This document shows positions 1-7,916 of a stretch of DNA of 35,664 nt, one piece after another; positions within the stretch are counted from its first letter, which is position 1, and every line of letters begins with the position of its first letter. The DNA lies in NCBI GenBank assembly GCA_947178165.1, contig CAMWXH010000020.1, positions 1 to 35,664 on the forward strand. Direction: 5' to 3'. Origin of the DNA: an uncultured Porphyromonadaceae bacterium (lineage in GTDB: Bacteria > Bacteroidota > Bacteroidia > Bacteroidales > Muribaculaceae). Both the position numbers and the translations under genes were made by a program. The notes beneath the pieces were generated by a model. The model searched no databases, was not told the DNA's origin, and saw only the letters and a program-made list of their open reading frames with translations.

Positions 1-1432
1 TCTTGCCGAAATCGTTGTTCCAAATGAAGTGATTGCTTACATAATGCTGTAAAAGGTAAGATGGGGTGGTGTTGCGGAAAAATCCATCAGCGGAGATGAT
101 AACCGTGTCTTTTCCAAGTTTGAAACGGGTCTGTATATTCCCGTCCACATCAAGTTCGCCGGCGGCATCACCCAATAGGCCGAATTTTACATTAGCGGCA
201 TAACGAAGCAGTGAACCTCTGGTCTTCTCTAATCTCCCTCCCACCCAAAGTCGGTTACGAGTCTTTTCAAGAGTATTGCTTGCTCCCTCGGGAAGCGGGG
301 TAGTGCCTTCGGTAGTGGTCTGTGAACCATCGGGAGTCTCAGGCATAAGCGTTTCAGTAAGGAACCTGTCAATTTCGTAGGAAGCGTATGCTGACAGTCC
401 GAATTTGGCCCAGGTCTGGAATCCCTCAATCATCTCCACGCCTAAAACATTTGTAAAAGAGCGGTAACGGGTCTGATCGTTGGTGCGGTTAAGATTGAAA
501 TAGGTATTCTCCCAGAATTTGGTTTCATCAGAGGAATTGGTGTTGGTGAAGGTGTGATGGCCGTAACGATAGTCAAATGAATAGAGAAATTTTGTCACGG
601 GAACGAATTCCTCTCTCTGAATCGTATCATTAGGTTGGGTTATATCGCGCCAGAAGCCCAGTTTATAGGCGTGATTCATATAAAACTCTGCCCCTACAAC
701 CCGGCTTTTGGCCCTTGTAAGGTTGGTTGGGATGCTTTTAGGTTCAATCTTATCCACGCCTCCTTGCAGCACGGCAGGGTCAATGATGTAAAGGTCGTCC
801 GTAATTCCGCCATTCTCTTGATTCACTGAATTGTAATGTTCAAAGAAAGCCTGCATCTCATAGCGGTCGCCCATATAATATCCCTGCATGCCATATATCA
901 GGTTTTTCGCGGCCTGATTGGCGTATGCTCCCTTTGAATAGAGATAGTCAAGGTTGGCTCCAACACCAATCTTGCGGTTCACATTTCCTGCAAACACTCC
1001 TTTCAACCGGTCGTTGTGATTGTCGCGATTGCCGCCGAAGTCGTAAGAAAGCAGGGTCATGGGGATGTAAACATTATAAAACTTCTCCTTCCGGAAAGTG
1101 GGAATCCAGTGTTCTATTGCGTCCTCAAACATGAACTGAGAGCGTTGCGGACGGTTAAAATAGATCATGTTGATCCCTTCGGCTGCAAATGTGCCGGTAG
1201 TGGCCCAGGCATCGCTGCAAAGAGCCGGGATGAACTCTCGTTGCATGCCGTATAGGAGGGTGTCGATTGTGGATTCCTCATGCGTGCCGAGAGGCCAGGA
1301 TAAAGTCCAAGCATTCCCGGATTTATATGTTTTGTTCTCTGGAGATGTGCTTGCCGCCCTTTTTTGTGACTGAGGGTAGGCGCCAAGCGCAAAAATGAGA
1401 AAAATCAATATAGCGCCAATAAATCGATTCAT
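1..1432 (-). CDS. Putative outer-membrane porin (Porin_10-like), C-terminus cut by window edge
   Basis: An uninterrupted minus-strand frame runs from an ATG at 1432 to the left edge, 477 codons with no stop seen. The N-terminus is a signal peptide (MNRFIGAILIFLIFALGAYPQ), so the product is exported. The rest is rich in alternating aromatic and polar strands (YFNRPQRSQFMF, YGMQGYYMGDRYEMQAFFEHY, FLYSFDYRYGHHTF), as in outer-membrane beta-barrels. The pattern fits the Bacteroidota 'putative porin' family (Porin_10, PF14121), whose members are roughly 600-700 residues, so perhaps a quarter to a third is missing. Substrate is unknown. A -7-like box lies 4 nt before the ATG, suggesting a leaderless mRNA. 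The gene upstream on this strand ends in a hairpin terminator at 1521-1553, so the porin is probably transcribed on its own. Family assignment is by eye; that this is an outer-membrane barrel is fairly secure. Confidence 0.8.
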   Translation of the reverse strand, partial: MNRFIGAILIFLIFALGAYPQSQKRAASTSPENKTYKSGNAWTLSWPLGTHEESTIDTLLYGMQREFIPALCSDAWATTGTFAAEGINMIYFNRPQRSQFMFEDAIEHWIPTFRKEKFYNVYIPMTLLSYDFGGNRDNHNDRLKGVFAGNVNRKIGVGANLDYLYSKGAYANQAAKNLIYGMQGYYMGDRYEMQAFFEHYNSVNQENGGITDDLYIIDPAVLQGGVDKIEPKSIPTNLTRAKSRVVGAEFYMNHAYKLGFWRDITQPNDTIQREEFVPVTKFLYSFDYRYGHHTFTNTNSSDETKFWENTYFNLNRTNDQTRYRSFTNVLGVEMIEGFQTWAKFGLSAYASYEIDRFLTETLMPETPDGSQTTTEGTTPLPEGASNTLEKTRNRLWVGGRLEKTRGSLLRYAANVKFGLLGDAAGELDVDGNIQTRFKLGKDTVIISADGFFRNTTPSYLLQHYVSNHFIWNNDFGK

Positions 1433-1436
1433 TCTG

Positions 1437-1444
1437 CGAAGTTA
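1437..1444 (-). promoter_or_regulatory. -7-like promoter box abutting porin start codon
   Basis: On the minus strand TAACTTCG, one mismatch from the Bacteroidota -7 consensus TAnnTTTG, is followed by CAGA and then the ATG at 1432. The predicted transcription start falls at or next to the start codon. No TTG is visible at the -33 spacing, so this is weak alone; the same 4-nt spacing recurs before 21230 and 27619. Confidence 0.4.
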
Positions 1445-1512
1445 CAAAAAAACTGTGATACTCTGCTTTTGATAACTGAATAAAATTGAGACATGGAAGA
1501 TAAAAATGGTAT

Positions 1513-1553
1513 AAAAAACATTCGGGCTGCGGTTTCACAACCACAGCCCCGAA
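1513..1553 (-). terminator. Rho-independent terminator, minus strand
   Basis: A stem of about 14 bp (arms around 1521-1534 and 1539-1553, one bulged G) is followed on the minus strand by a run of six T at 1514-1519. It lies 177 nt past the stop of the threonine dehydrogenase gene and before the porin gene, so it ends either that transcript or a short RNA starting in the gap. Confidence 0.75.
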
Positions 1554-1729
1554 GTCAGCATTAAAAAATATCTTTCTAATACCATGAATAAAACACAGTG
1601 CAAATACAATAATCGTAACTTTATAACAATTGTGATTGAAAAAAGTTTTTGCTTTAATTGAAAAAATAGTAAAATTTAATCTCTTTTTATATTATTTCCC
1701 ATTTTTCCACTCTTTAGGCAAGATTATTC

Positions 1730-2689
1730 TTATGCTTTCCCAAATTTCACGCGGAGTTTGGCAAGCATGTCTTTGGTCATGGCATCAAGGTCATATTCCG
1801 GTTTCCAATCCCATTCATTGCGGGCGCATGAGTCATCGAGGCTGTCGGGCCAGGAATCAGCAATCTGCTGGCGAAGGGGATCCGGTTCGTAAGTCATCTT
1901 GAATTCAGGCACATATTCTTTGATCTTGGCATATATCATGGCCGGATCAAAGCTCATTGATGCGATGTTGAATGAGTTGCGGTGGAGGAGACGGCCGGGG
2001 TCAGCTTCCATTAGCTCTATGGCCGCGCGCAAGGCATCGGGCATATACATCATATCCATATATGTGCCGTTGCAGAGCGGACATTTGAATTCTTCACCTT
2101 TCACGGCGGCGTAATAGATATCAACGGCATAGTCGGTAGTTCCTCCGCCGGGAGGCGTAACGTATGATATAAGGCCCGGGAAACGGACAGATCTGGTGTC
2201 AACTCCGAAACGGCGGTAATAATAATCGGAAAGGAGTTCACCGGTCACTTTTGTCACCCCATACATTGTGTCGGGGCGTTGAATCGTATCCTGTGGAGTG
2301 TTGACATGGGGGGTTGTGATGCCGAATGAACCGATAGAGCTTGGAGTGAAAAGCGCACATCCTTTTTCACGAGAAACCTCAAGAGCATTATAGAGGCCTC
2401 CTACGCCGATTTTCCATGCCAAATGGGGTTTTGCTTCAGCCACTGCTGAAAGAATTGCAGCGAGATTATAGATTGTGTCAATCTTGTATTTATCCACTGC
2501 CTCTGCAATCTGCGCGGGGTTAGTGATATCCACAATCTCTGACGGACCGCTTTCAAGTAGCTCCCCTTTGGGCTCTGCACCGGTGATATAGCCGGCCACA
2601 ACTGTGCCATTAGGATAAGTCTCTCTAAGCTTCATTGTAAGCTCCGAACCAATCTGTCCGGTTGCTCCGATTACAAGAATATTTTTCAT
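1730..2689 (-). CDS. L-threonine 3-dehydrogenase, short-chain (GalE-like) type
   Basis: A 319-residue NAD-dependent extended short-chain dehydrogenase. Residues 8-14 are the nucleotide-binding GATGQIG; PSS at 116-118 and the YGVTK motif (Y143, K147) give the catalytic Ser, Tyr and Lys. The sequence resembles the epimerase-like L-threonine dehydrogenases known from Flavobacterium and Cupriavidus, which oxidise L-threonine to 2-amino-3-ketobutyrate with NAD+. They are unrelated to the zinc-dependent E. coli Tdh, so I give no symbol. The neighbour supports the call: kbl, encoding the enzyme that uses 2-amino-3-ketobutyrate, is divergent with its start 161 bp away. A -7 box TACTTTTG at 2773-2780 and an inverted repeat at 2718-2741 lie in the leader. 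The alternative, a sugar-nucleotide epimerase, is unlikely given the kbl pairing. No signal peptide; cytoplasmic. Confidence 0.9.
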   Translation of the reverse strand: MKNILVIGATGQIGSELTMKLRETYPNGTVVAGYITGAEPKGELLESGPSEIVDITNPAQIAEAVDKYKIDTIYNLAAILSAVAEAKPHLAWKIGVGGLYNALEVSREKGCALFTPSSIGSFGITTPHVNTPQDTIQRPDTMYGVTKVTGELLSDYYYRRFGVDTRSVRFPGLISYVTPPGGGTTDYAVDIYYAAVKGEEFKCPLCNGTYMDMMYMPDALRAAIELMEADPGRLLHRNSFNIASMSFDPAMIYAKIKEYVPEFKMTYEPDPLRQQIADSWPDSLDDSCARNEWDWKPEYDLDAMTKDMLAKLRVKFGKA

Positions 2690-2717
2690 GATAGGTTTGA
2701 ATATTCAATTCTTTCAT

Positions 2718-2741
2718 CCGGTTTGAGAACGCTCAAACTGG
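2718..2741. promoter_or_regulatory. Palindrome in threonine dehydrogenase leader (operator or hairpin)
   Basis: The inverted repeat GTTTGAG-AACG-CTCAAAC (2721-2738, with partial pairing beyond) sits between the predicted start of the minus-strand transcript near 2766 and its ATG at 2689. It could bind a dimeric repressor or fold as a leader hairpin. It has no T-tract, so it is not a terminator. Confidence 0.45.
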
Positions 2742-2772
2742 AGAGAAAAATAAAATTTGAAGGTTGTTGATG

Positions 2773-2780
2773 CAAAAGTA
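2773..2780 (-). promoter_or_regulatory. -7 box for threonine dehydrogenase gene
   Basis: TACTTTTG on the minus strand matches TAnnTTTG, predicting a start near 2766 and a leader of about 77 nt. No TTG is evident at the -33 spacing. It lies 22 bp from the oppositely directed kbl -7 box, so the two promoters overlap. Confidence 0.5.
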
Positions 2781-2802
2781 GCAAAATTCCGGAAATTATT
2801 CT

Positions 2803-2810
2803 TATCTTTG
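2803..2810 (+). promoter_or_regulatory. -7 box for kbl
   Basis: TATCTTTG is an exact match to TAnnTTTG. It predicts a transcript start near 2816 and a leader of about 35 nt before the kbl ATG at 2851. A -33 TTG is not obvious. Confidence 0.55.
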
Positions 2811-2850
2811 GGGTAAATAATTTAAAAAAACTTTAATTAAGTCTAAGATC

Positions 2851-4050
2851 ATGTACACAAACTTCCAGAAACATCTTCAAAAAGAGATTCAGGACATCAA
2901 GGATGCAGGCCTTTATAAGGAGGAACGCGTCATAATCACTCCCCAGAGCAGCGACATCGAGGTTAAGAACCAGGAGGGGGAAGTGTTGAACTTCTGTGCC
3001 AACAATTATCTTGGCCTTGCCGACAACACACGTCTTATCGAGGCTGCCAAAAAGGCAATGGATGAGAGAGGCTACGGTATGTCGTCGGTGCGTTTCATCT
3101 GCGGAACTCAAGATTTGCACAAGGAGCTTGAAAAGGCCATCAGCAATTACTTCAAGACTGAGGATACCATCCTTTACGCAGCATGTTTTGATGCCAACGG
3201 CGGTCTCTTTGAGCCATTGTTCACTGAGCAGGATGCCATTATATCCGATTCGCTCAACCATGCTTCAATAATTGATGGTGTGCGTCTTTGTAAAGCCAAA
3301 AGATTCCGTTATGCGAATGCTGATATGGCCGATTTGGAGCGTTGCCTGAAAGAGGCAGATGAAGCCGGATGCCGCTATAAGATAATAGCAACCGATGGCG
3401 TTTTCTCAATGGATGGAAACGTTGCCCCGATGGATAAGATTTGTGAGCTTGCAGAAAAATATGACGCTCTCGTTATGGTAGATGAGAGCCACTCTGCCGG
3501 AGTCGTTGGCAAGCGTGGCCGCGGTGTGGCAGAGAAATTCGATTGCTATGGAAAGATTGATATCTTCACCGGCACCCTCGGCAAGGCTTTCGGAGGCGCT
3601 ATGGGTGGTTTTACTACAGGCCCGAAGGAGATAATAGAGATGCTCCGTCAGCGTTCTCGTCCTTATCTCTTCTCAAACTCGGTTGCTCCCTCAATTGTAG
3701 GTGCAAGTATCGAGATGTTCAAGATGCTTGATGAGAGCGATGAACTCCATGACCGCCTGATGGAAAATGTAGCTTATTTCCGCGATAAGATGCTTGAGGC
3801 AGGATTCGACATCAAGCCGACGCAGAGTGCAATCTGTGCAGTCATGCTTTATGATGCCAAGCTATCTCAGGATTTCGCCGCCGAGATGCAGAAAGAGGGT
3901 ATCTATGTAACCGGCTTCTATTATCCGGTAGTTCCGAAAGGGCAGGCCCGAATCCGCGTTCAGCTCTCAGCCGCCCACACCCGCGAACAGCTTGACAAAG
4001 CAATCGCCGCCTTCGTTAAGGTTGGGAAGAAGTTAGGAGTGATAAAGTGA
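2851..4050 (+). CDS. kbl: Glycine C-acetyltransferase (2-amino-3-ketobutyrate CoA ligase)
   Basis: A 399-residue PLP-dependent enzyme of the alpha-oxoamine synthase family that splits 2-amino-3-ketobutyrate with CoA into glycine and acetyl-CoA, the second step of threonine catabolism. The segment NFCANNYLGLADN near residue 50 is close to E. coli Kbl, which is 398 residues. The PLP lysine is K245 in GTLGKAFGG, and DESHS (211-215) holds the cofactor-binding Asp and His. The start fits the family, with almost no extra N-terminus. It is divergent from the threonine dehydrogenase gene, which makes its substrate, and ends in a strong terminator at 4122-4158, so it is a single-gene unit. Cytoplasmic. 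Confidence 0.97.
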   Translation: MYTNFQKHLQKEIQDIKDAGLYKEERVIITPQSSDIEVKNQEGEVLNFCANNYLGLADNTRLIEAAKKAMDERGYGMSSVRFICGTQDLHKELEKAISNYFKTEDTILYAACFDANGGLFEPLFTEQDAIISDSLNHASIIDGVRLCKAKRFRYANADMADLERCLKEADEAGCRYKIIATDGVFSMDGNVAPMDKICELAEKYDALVMVDESHSAGVVGKRGRGVAEKFDCYGKIDIFTGTLGKAFGGAMGGFTTGPKEIIEMLRQRSRPYLFSNSVAPSIVGASIEMFKMLDESDELHDRLMENVAYFRDKMLEAGFDIKPTQSAICAVMLYDAKLSQDFAAEMQKEGIYVTGFYYPVVPKGQARIRVQLSAAHTREQLDKAIAAFVKVGKKLGVIK

Positions 4051-4121
4051 TAATCACTTACTGAAACAATACAGTAGAATGCTTTATGACTAAGAGTTGA
4101 TTAGGAGACTAAGATTTTATC

Positions 4122-4158
4122 AGGAGGTGAGATTTTTATGAGTCTTACCTCCTTTTTT
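4122..4158 (+). terminator. Rho-independent terminator after kbl
   Basis: An 11-bp stem (AGGAGGTGAGA pairing with TCTTACCTCCT, one G-U pair) is followed by six T. It closes the kbl unit 71 nt past its stop. Confidence 0.85.
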
Positions 4159-4205
4159 AGTTAACTCATTATAGATTAAATTTAATCTGTCATTGGTTTA
4201 TAAAA

Positions 4206-4820
4206 ATGAAAAAGAGATTATCTGTTGCAATCATTTTTTTGTTTGTAATGGTCCTCTCATTGAGTGGCGTGACTGTTAAGAAAAAATCTTTTCATTTCTC
4301 CAAGGGAACTTTTGAAATAGAGAGAAAAGGGAAGATGATAAAAGTCAAAGTGAATATGTTACGTGTTGACTCTCTTCCTATGCTTTTTGATTCTGCTGTC
4401 CCGGCTCTTCCTGTTTTCAATTATGTACTCGTTAGTAAAGTAGATACTGCAAAATATGATGTCAAGTTCGATGTTAAAGTGTCGGATAGAATTTTGATTG
4501 AAAAAAATGTTGACATAGCAAGTGAATTCCCTATAAAGTATTTTATATGTCCATGTATAACGGAAGGGAAAAAGAAACCCAAAATTAAGTTTAAAAAGGA
4601 GAAATGGCGAAAATATAAGAATTTTAAAGAATTGGGAGAAGAAAAAATATACCAAATAACACAATCTTCCGGTAATTGGCATATTACGTTATCCCCTTTT
4701 GAATTTGACAAGAAGACAAAAAGCCTGTATCTTACGGAGAACGTAGAAGTAAATGTCATATACACTAAGAAGGATACAACTGAAAGTCCATATAAGGTAA
4801 AGTGGATGCGACGGGAATAA
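4206..4820 (+). CDS. Secreted stand-alone domain resembling gingipain (C25) propeptide
   Basis: A 204-residue protein with a clear signal peptide (residues 1 to about 21, KKRLSVAIIFLFVMVLSLSG). Two stretches follow the pattern of the N-terminal propeptide of peptidase family C25 (Propeptide_C25): a PALPVFNYVLV segment near 66 with an alternating strand segment after it, and near 160 a 'WHITLSPFEFDKKTKSLYL' segment like the propeptide's APLQYNPVTKTLRIY. No C25 catalytic domain (His/Cys) follows: the frame ends at TAA and a terminator comes 40 nt later. Codon use is more A/T- and Lys-rich than the neighbours, hinting at a separate origin. It may be a free inhibitor-like domain, a cell-surface protein of unknown role, or the remnant of a lost protease. 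The similarity is judged by eye. Confidence 0.65.
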   Translation: MKKRLSVAIIFLFVMVLSLSGVTVKKKSFHFSKGTFEIERKGKMIKVKVNMLRVDSLPMLFDSAVPALPVFNYVLVSKVDTAKYDVKFDVKVSDRILIEKNVDIASEFPIKYFICPCITEGKKKPKIKFKKEKWRKYKNFKELGEEKIYQITQSSGNWHITLSPFEFDKKTKSLYLTENVEVNVIYTKKDTTESPYKVKWMRRE

Positions 4821-4859
4821 TTTATAATTAAACTTTCAGCTTTGGTTAGGGTCTTAATT

Positions 4860-4890
4860 ATGTCGGTCGTTTGACCGGCATCATTTTTTT
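4860..4890 (+). terminator. Rho-independent terminator
   Basis: A 9-bp stem (ATGTCGGTC with GACCGGCAT, loop GTTT) followed by CA and seven T. It ends the transcript of the small secreted protein and separates it from the outer-membrane protein gene at 4941. Confidence 0.85.
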
Positions 4891-4940
4891 AACGGAATCG
4901 CAATGTTTTCTACAGGTCTTGGATTCCCAGATTTTCCATT

Positions 4941-7811
4941 ATGAAAAAGACTATACTGACATTACTCATTTCATCATCGATTGCCGCAGGTCTTTATGCC
5001 ACGGTCGTCACGGGAACCGTTCTTGATTCAGACGGAAATCCACTTCCCGGAGCCACAGTCAAGCTTGTTGACCTTCCTGACTCGACAGATCGGAAGCTTG
5101 CAGTTTCTGATATAGAGGGCGTTTTCAAATTTTCAGACATCAACGATGGGCGTTATTCCGTCAATATCACTATGGTAGGAATGGATAACGCTGAACGCGT
5201 GTTCACTATCTCCGATTCAATTCCGGAAGCTGATTTAGGTAAGGTGGTTTTAAGCGAGGAGGCCACTATGTTGAAGGAAACTGTTGTTACAGGTGTGAAG
5301 GCGGCCGTAGTTGCCAAGCAAGATACTCTCGAATTTAATGCCGGCTCATATAAAACCCACGCCAATGCCACGGTTGAGGATTTGCTTAAGAAGCTTCCCG
5401 GTGTGGAGGTTGGAAGCGATGGCACTTTACAATCGAATGGAAAGAGCATAACCAAAGTGCTTGTGAACGGCAAGGAGTTTTTTGGAGACGACACAAGCAT
5501 GTCAACCAAGAACCTCCCTTCAGATATTGTTGACAAGGTTCAGGTGATTGACCGTAAAAGCGATTTCTCACGCCTCACCGGTGTTGACGACGGAGAAGAG
5601 GAAACTGTCATAAACCTTACCATCAAGAAATCGATGGAGAACGGTTGGCTCGGAACCGTAAGCGGAGGTTATGGAACAGACGGGCGTTACGAAGGTAGTT
5701 TCAATGTATCATCCTTTACCGGGACTAATCAATTTTCTATAGTTGGTGGTGCCAACAATATCAACGATCTCGGTTTCTCCGACAGCGGAAGGGGGCGATT
5801 CATGAATTTTGGACCCTCCGGCGGTATCAACACCTCTCAACGATTCGGCGTGAACTTTAATGTAGGAAAATCTGAGAAATTCAGGGTTGGAGGCAACATC
5901 TTTTATACTCATTCCGACCGTGAAGCAGAATCGTTTACCGACAAGCAATATCTTTTTGCCGACTCTACCAGCAATCAGCGTGAACATAGCATTTCCCGCG
6001 ATAAAGGTCATAATTTGCGCGGAGATTTGAGAATGGAATGGAAGATAGACGATTATAATACGATCGACTTTCGTCCGCGCTTCTCTTTCAACTCGCGAAA
6101 CTCAACTCTCTTTGATACCGACACCCTTTTTGCCGGCGATCCAAACCATACCAAAGTGAACCTTAACGAAAATAGCCGTTTCAACCGTGGAACAAGCTAT
6201 AACATTGGTGGAGACCTGATATATAACCATAAATTTAAATCTCGTCCCGGCCGCGCATTCAGTGCGCAGGTTAAGTATGAGTTTTCCGACACCAAGCAGA
6301 AAACCACCTCCTGGAACGATATCAAATATTATCTTCAGGATGATGAATCCCTCCTTTATCGATTTTCCGATAATGACCAATGGAACAACTCTATAATGGG
6401 TCGTCTCACGTGGACGGAGCCGATAGGGGATGTGGCTCGGGGAAACTTCCTTCAATTCTCCTACCGTTTGCAATATCGTTTCAACGATGCTGACAAATAC
6501 ACATATAATCTTCCGACTCCCGAAGATTTGGATAATTTCAGGGTGAGTGATCTTGAAAAGGCTCCCTTAGGAGTAGAGCCTGATGCAACCCTCTCAAACC
6601 GCTTCCGCAACCGTTTTATGAATCAAGAACTGAGGGTTGGTTACAAGAAAGTTACCAAGGATTATAATCTTGAGGCCGGAGTGGTGGCGGCTCCATCAAT
6701 GAGTAAGAGCACCGACTTGATTATGGCGGAACGTAATGTCCCGGCGCATTGGGTTTGGAACGTTGCTCCTTATCTGAATTTAAGGTATAAGTTCTCTAAG
6801 ACTCGTTCGCTTCGGGTTAATTACCGCGCTAATACCAATTCACCCTCCCTTTCTCAGTTGCAGCCCGTGATGGATGTTTCCGACCCTATGAATATAGTCA
6901 TAGGTAATCCTGACCTTAAACCGACATTCACCCAGTCTGTAGGATTGCATTATAATAATTACAATCAGGACCTTCAGCAGTCGATGGTGGCAATGTTGCG
7001 TGGTTCTTATTCAACCAACGTAGTGGTATCGCGTACGATAACCGATTCTGAGACAGGTATCCGTCGCACTGAATATGCCAACGCTAATGGAAATATGAAT
7101 GTGATGGGTATGTTCATGATAAATCAGCCCTTGCCCGACAAGAAGTGGCGTTATTCAGCCCGGATGATGGCGAGCTATAATAATATGGCAGGTTACATCA
7201 ACGGCGACTTTAACCGCTCCGGAAATTTACGTTTGGCACCGAATGTAGGGATGACTTTCTCATGCGACATTTTCCAAATGTCGGTTAATCCAACCTATTC
7301 ATTCAGCATGGCCACAAACTCACTTCCGCAGCAACGTAACCAATACACCCACACATACGGTTTCACCACCGATGCGTCTCTCTATCTCCCATTCGGGCTT
7401 AATGTATCAACTGACTTGGCATTCGATAAATCAACCGGTTTTTCACGAGGCTTCAACACCTCTTCATGGTTATGGAATGCCCAAATCTCATATAGCGTAT
7501 TGAAAGATAAAAGCCTTACTTTCTCAGTTAGGGCATACGACATACTTGGTGAGAAGAAAAACATAAGCCGCTCAGTTAGTGCCAATATGATTACCGATAG
7601 CCGCTATAACGATCTCACGCGTTATGTGATGTTCGGAATTAGCTGGAAATTCAATACCGTAAAGAAAGCAGTGCAGGATAAACCCGCAGGAGAATTTGGA
7701 GACTTCCCCGGTCCTCCTCCCGGAGAACGCCCGCAAGGAGAGCGTCGTGGAGGTAACGAACCGCGCGGAAACCGTCCTCCCGGTGGCTTCGGCGGAGGCA
7801 GGCCTTTTTAA
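4941..7811 (+). CDS. TonB-receptor-like outer-membrane beta-barrel protein with carboxypeptidase-regulatory-like domain
   Basis: A 956-residue outer-membrane protein. A signal peptide (about 1-20) is followed by a carboxypeptidase-regulatory-like beta-sandwich (about 21-105: VTGTVLDSDGNPLPGATVKL). A plug-like segment (about 115-235) includes VEDLLKKLPGVEVGSDG. A long barrel of aromatic-rich strands reaches about residue 905, matching the Bacteroidota outer-membrane beta-barrel family (OMP_b-brl_3 type). The last 40 or so residues are a low-complexity Pro/Gly/Arg tail (PGPPPGERPQGERRGG, then GGFGGGRPF). No SusD-like partner is adjacent, so it is unlikely to be a classic glycan pair; the substrate is unknown. 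I found no convincing promoter between 4891 and 4940. The gene is closed by a terminator at 7839-7883. Confidence 0.9.
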   Translation: MKKTILTLLISSSIAAGLYATVVTGTVLDSDGNPLPGATVKLVDLPDSTDRKLAVSDIEGVFKFSDINDGRYSVNITMVGMDNAERVFTISDSIPEADLGKVVLSEEATMLKETVVTGVKAAVVAKQDTLEFNAGSYKTHANATVEDLLKKLPGVEVGSDGTLQSNGKSITKVLVNGKEFFGDDTSMSTKNLPSDIVDKVQVIDRKSDFSRLTGVDDGEEETVINLTIKKSMENGWLGTVSGGYGTDGRYEGSFNVSSFTGTNQFSIVGGANNINDLGFSDSGRGRFMNFGPSGGINTSQRFGVNFNVGKSEKFRVGGNIFYTHSDREAESFTDKQYLFADSTSNQREHSISRDKGHNLRGDLRMEWKIDDYNTIDFRPRFSFNSRNSTLFDTDTLFAGDPNHTKVNLNENSRFNRGTSYNIGGDLIYNHKFKSRPGRAFSAQVKYEFSDTKQKTTSWNDIKYYLQDDESLLYRFSDNDQWNNSIMGRLTWTEPIGDVARGNFLQFSYRLQYRFNDADKYTYNLPTPEDLDNFRVSDLEKAPLGVEPDATLSNRFRNRFMNQELRVGYKKVTKDYNLEAGVVAAPSMSKSTDLIMAERNVPAHWVWNVAPYLNLRYKFSKTRSLRVNYRANTNSPSLSQLQPVMDVSDPMNIVIGNPDLKPTFTQSVGLHYNNYNQDLQQSMVAMLRGSYSTNVVVSRTITDSETGIRRTEYANANGNMNVMGMFMINQPLPDKKWRYSARMMASYNNMAGYINGDFNRSGNLRLAPNVGMTFSCDIFQMSVNPTYSFSMATNSLPQQRNQYTHTYGFTTDASLYLPFGLNVSTDLAFDKSTGFSRGFNTSSWLWNAQISYSVLKDKSLTFSVRAYDILGEKKNISRSVSANMITDSRYNDLTRYVMFGISWKFNTVKKAVQDKPAGEFGDFPGPPPGERPQGERRGGNEPRGNRPPGGFGGGRPF

Positions 7812-7838
7812 GATTTCAATATGAGTTGAACAAAACCA

Positions 7839-7883
7839 CGGAATCCCGATGTTATAAGTATAGTCGGGATTCCGGCTTTTTAT
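7839..7883 (+). terminator. Rho-independent terminator after outer-membrane protein gene
   Basis: A perfect 11-bp stem (CGGAATCCCGA with TCGGGATTCCG) is followed by GC and a T-rich run. The next gene starts only about 34 nt beyond, leaving little room for a promoter, so read-through may supply that gene. Confidence 0.85.
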
Positions 7884-7916
7884 TATATGACAAATAATAT
7901 CCAAGATTCTGCTAAT

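Noticed and set aside
7887..7916. Upstream ATG as start of the alpha/beta hydrolase
   Set aside because: It would put ten polar residues before the signal peptide and lies against the terminator T-tract; the ATG at 7917 gives a normal signal peptide.
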